A stretch of DNA of 64,000 bases from DATKHR01 sp035939575 (lineage in GTDB: Bacteria > Acidobacteriota > Vicinamibacteria > Vicinamibacterales > CAVVIG01). Position 1 is the stretch's first letter; each line of letters starts with the position of its first letter. This document shows, piece by piece, positions 63,881 to 64,000 of the stretch. Location of the stretch: the NCBI GenBank assembly GCA_035939575.1, contig DASZFS010000536.1, forward strand, positions 4,873-68,872. The letters are read 5' to 3'. Below the pieces are notes generated by a model. It worked only from the letters and a program-made list of their open reading frames with translations, made no database searches and was not told the origin of the DNA. The position numbers and the translations under genes are program-made.

Positions 63881-64000
63881 ATGCCGTTCAGCCATTTCGA
63901 GCTCCATCCCGACCTGCTCAAGGGCCTCAAGGATCTGGGCTTCGTGCGCCCGACGCCTATCCAGTCCGACGCGATCCCGCCCGCGATGGCGGGGCGCGAT
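63881..64000 (+). CDS. DEAD-box RNA helicase, 5' part (cut by window end)
   Basis: The frame opens at ATG 63881 and continues past base 64000. The visible 40 residues start 'MPFSHFELHPDLLKGLKDLG', with the isolated Phe of the F motif, followed by the Q motif 'FVRPTPIQSDAIPPAMAGRD', which is diagnostic of DEAD-box helicases. The rest, including the Walker motifs, is outside. It probably acts on RNA in the cytosol (ribosome assembly or decay). It follows the MBL gene by 5 bases. Confidence 0.9.
   Translation, partial: MPFSHFELHPDLLKGLKDLGFVRPTPIQSDAIPPAMAGRD

Noticed and set aside
1..64000. CRISPR arrays, insertion sequences, prophage, att sites, rRNA
   Set aside because: I saw no regularly spaced repeats, transposase or phage genes, target-site duplications or rRNA-like sequence on either strand. 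The tRNA-His is intact, and no integrase lies beside it.

Overview
The window is GC-rich, densely coded and typical of an environmental Acidobacteriota genome, most likely of the Vicinamibacteria type. I infer this from the gene content: paired DUF1592/DUF1552 proteins, MacB-like 'duplicated orphan permeases' (one with a PadR regulator), an Oar-like TonB-dependent receptor with an N-terminal carboxypeptidase-regulatory domain, secreted ankyrin proteins, vgb-lyase-like propellers with a CxxCH site, M28 and M49 peptidases and secreted metallo-beta-lactamase-fold proteins. There are no phage or IS genes, no CRISPR array and no rRNA. The only RNA gene is tRNA-His.

Layout. 1-17030: three copies of a module that pairs a multi-domain haem-c protein (DUF1587/1592/1588/1585) with a Tat-exported DUF1552 protein. 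Two of the copies also carry a periplasmic ankyrin protein. A two-VOC protein and a haem/propeller protein lie between copies two and three. 17208-20669: a TAXI-type binding protein, a sensor kinase and an OmpR-type regulator in one tight operon. 20695-28177 (minus): a PQQ-type propeller, an orphan permease, and an IclR regulator with an ADP-forming acyl-CoA synthetase. 28410-36935 (plus, divergent from iclR): TonB-dependent receptor, three tandem M28 paralogues and a quinone oxidoreductase, with two similar IclR-type boxes in the shared upstream region. 37197-48217 (all minus): PadR and its permease, another permease, a DsbA/FrnE-family protein with an in-frame TGA at its first active-site cysteine, a GlcG/HbpS-like protein, an ArsR/SRPBCC cluster, TatC, and remnants of a permease and of a small exported protein. 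48646-50625: an ankyrin/CxxCH/alpha-toroid fusion, followed by tRNA-His. 50853-57198: diguanylate cyclase, a large hybrid kinase divergent from a response regulator, and a TlpA-like thioredoxin. 57374-64000: exported proteins, two MBL-fold hydrolases, ArgG, an M49 peptidase and the start of a DEAD-box helicase.

How the genes fit together. Most of the proteins are exported: Tat signals on the DUF1552 proteins, Sec signals or lipid-free leaders on most others. Haem-c sites recur. The overall picture is periplasmic and outer-membrane oxidative processing of polymers or peptides, with local one- and two-component regulators. The most notable single observation is the TGA codon at 43503-43505. It converts the CPWC motif of a FrnE/DsbA-like oxidoreductase to xPWC in an otherwise intact 218-residue frame, so this is a candidate selenoprotein gene.
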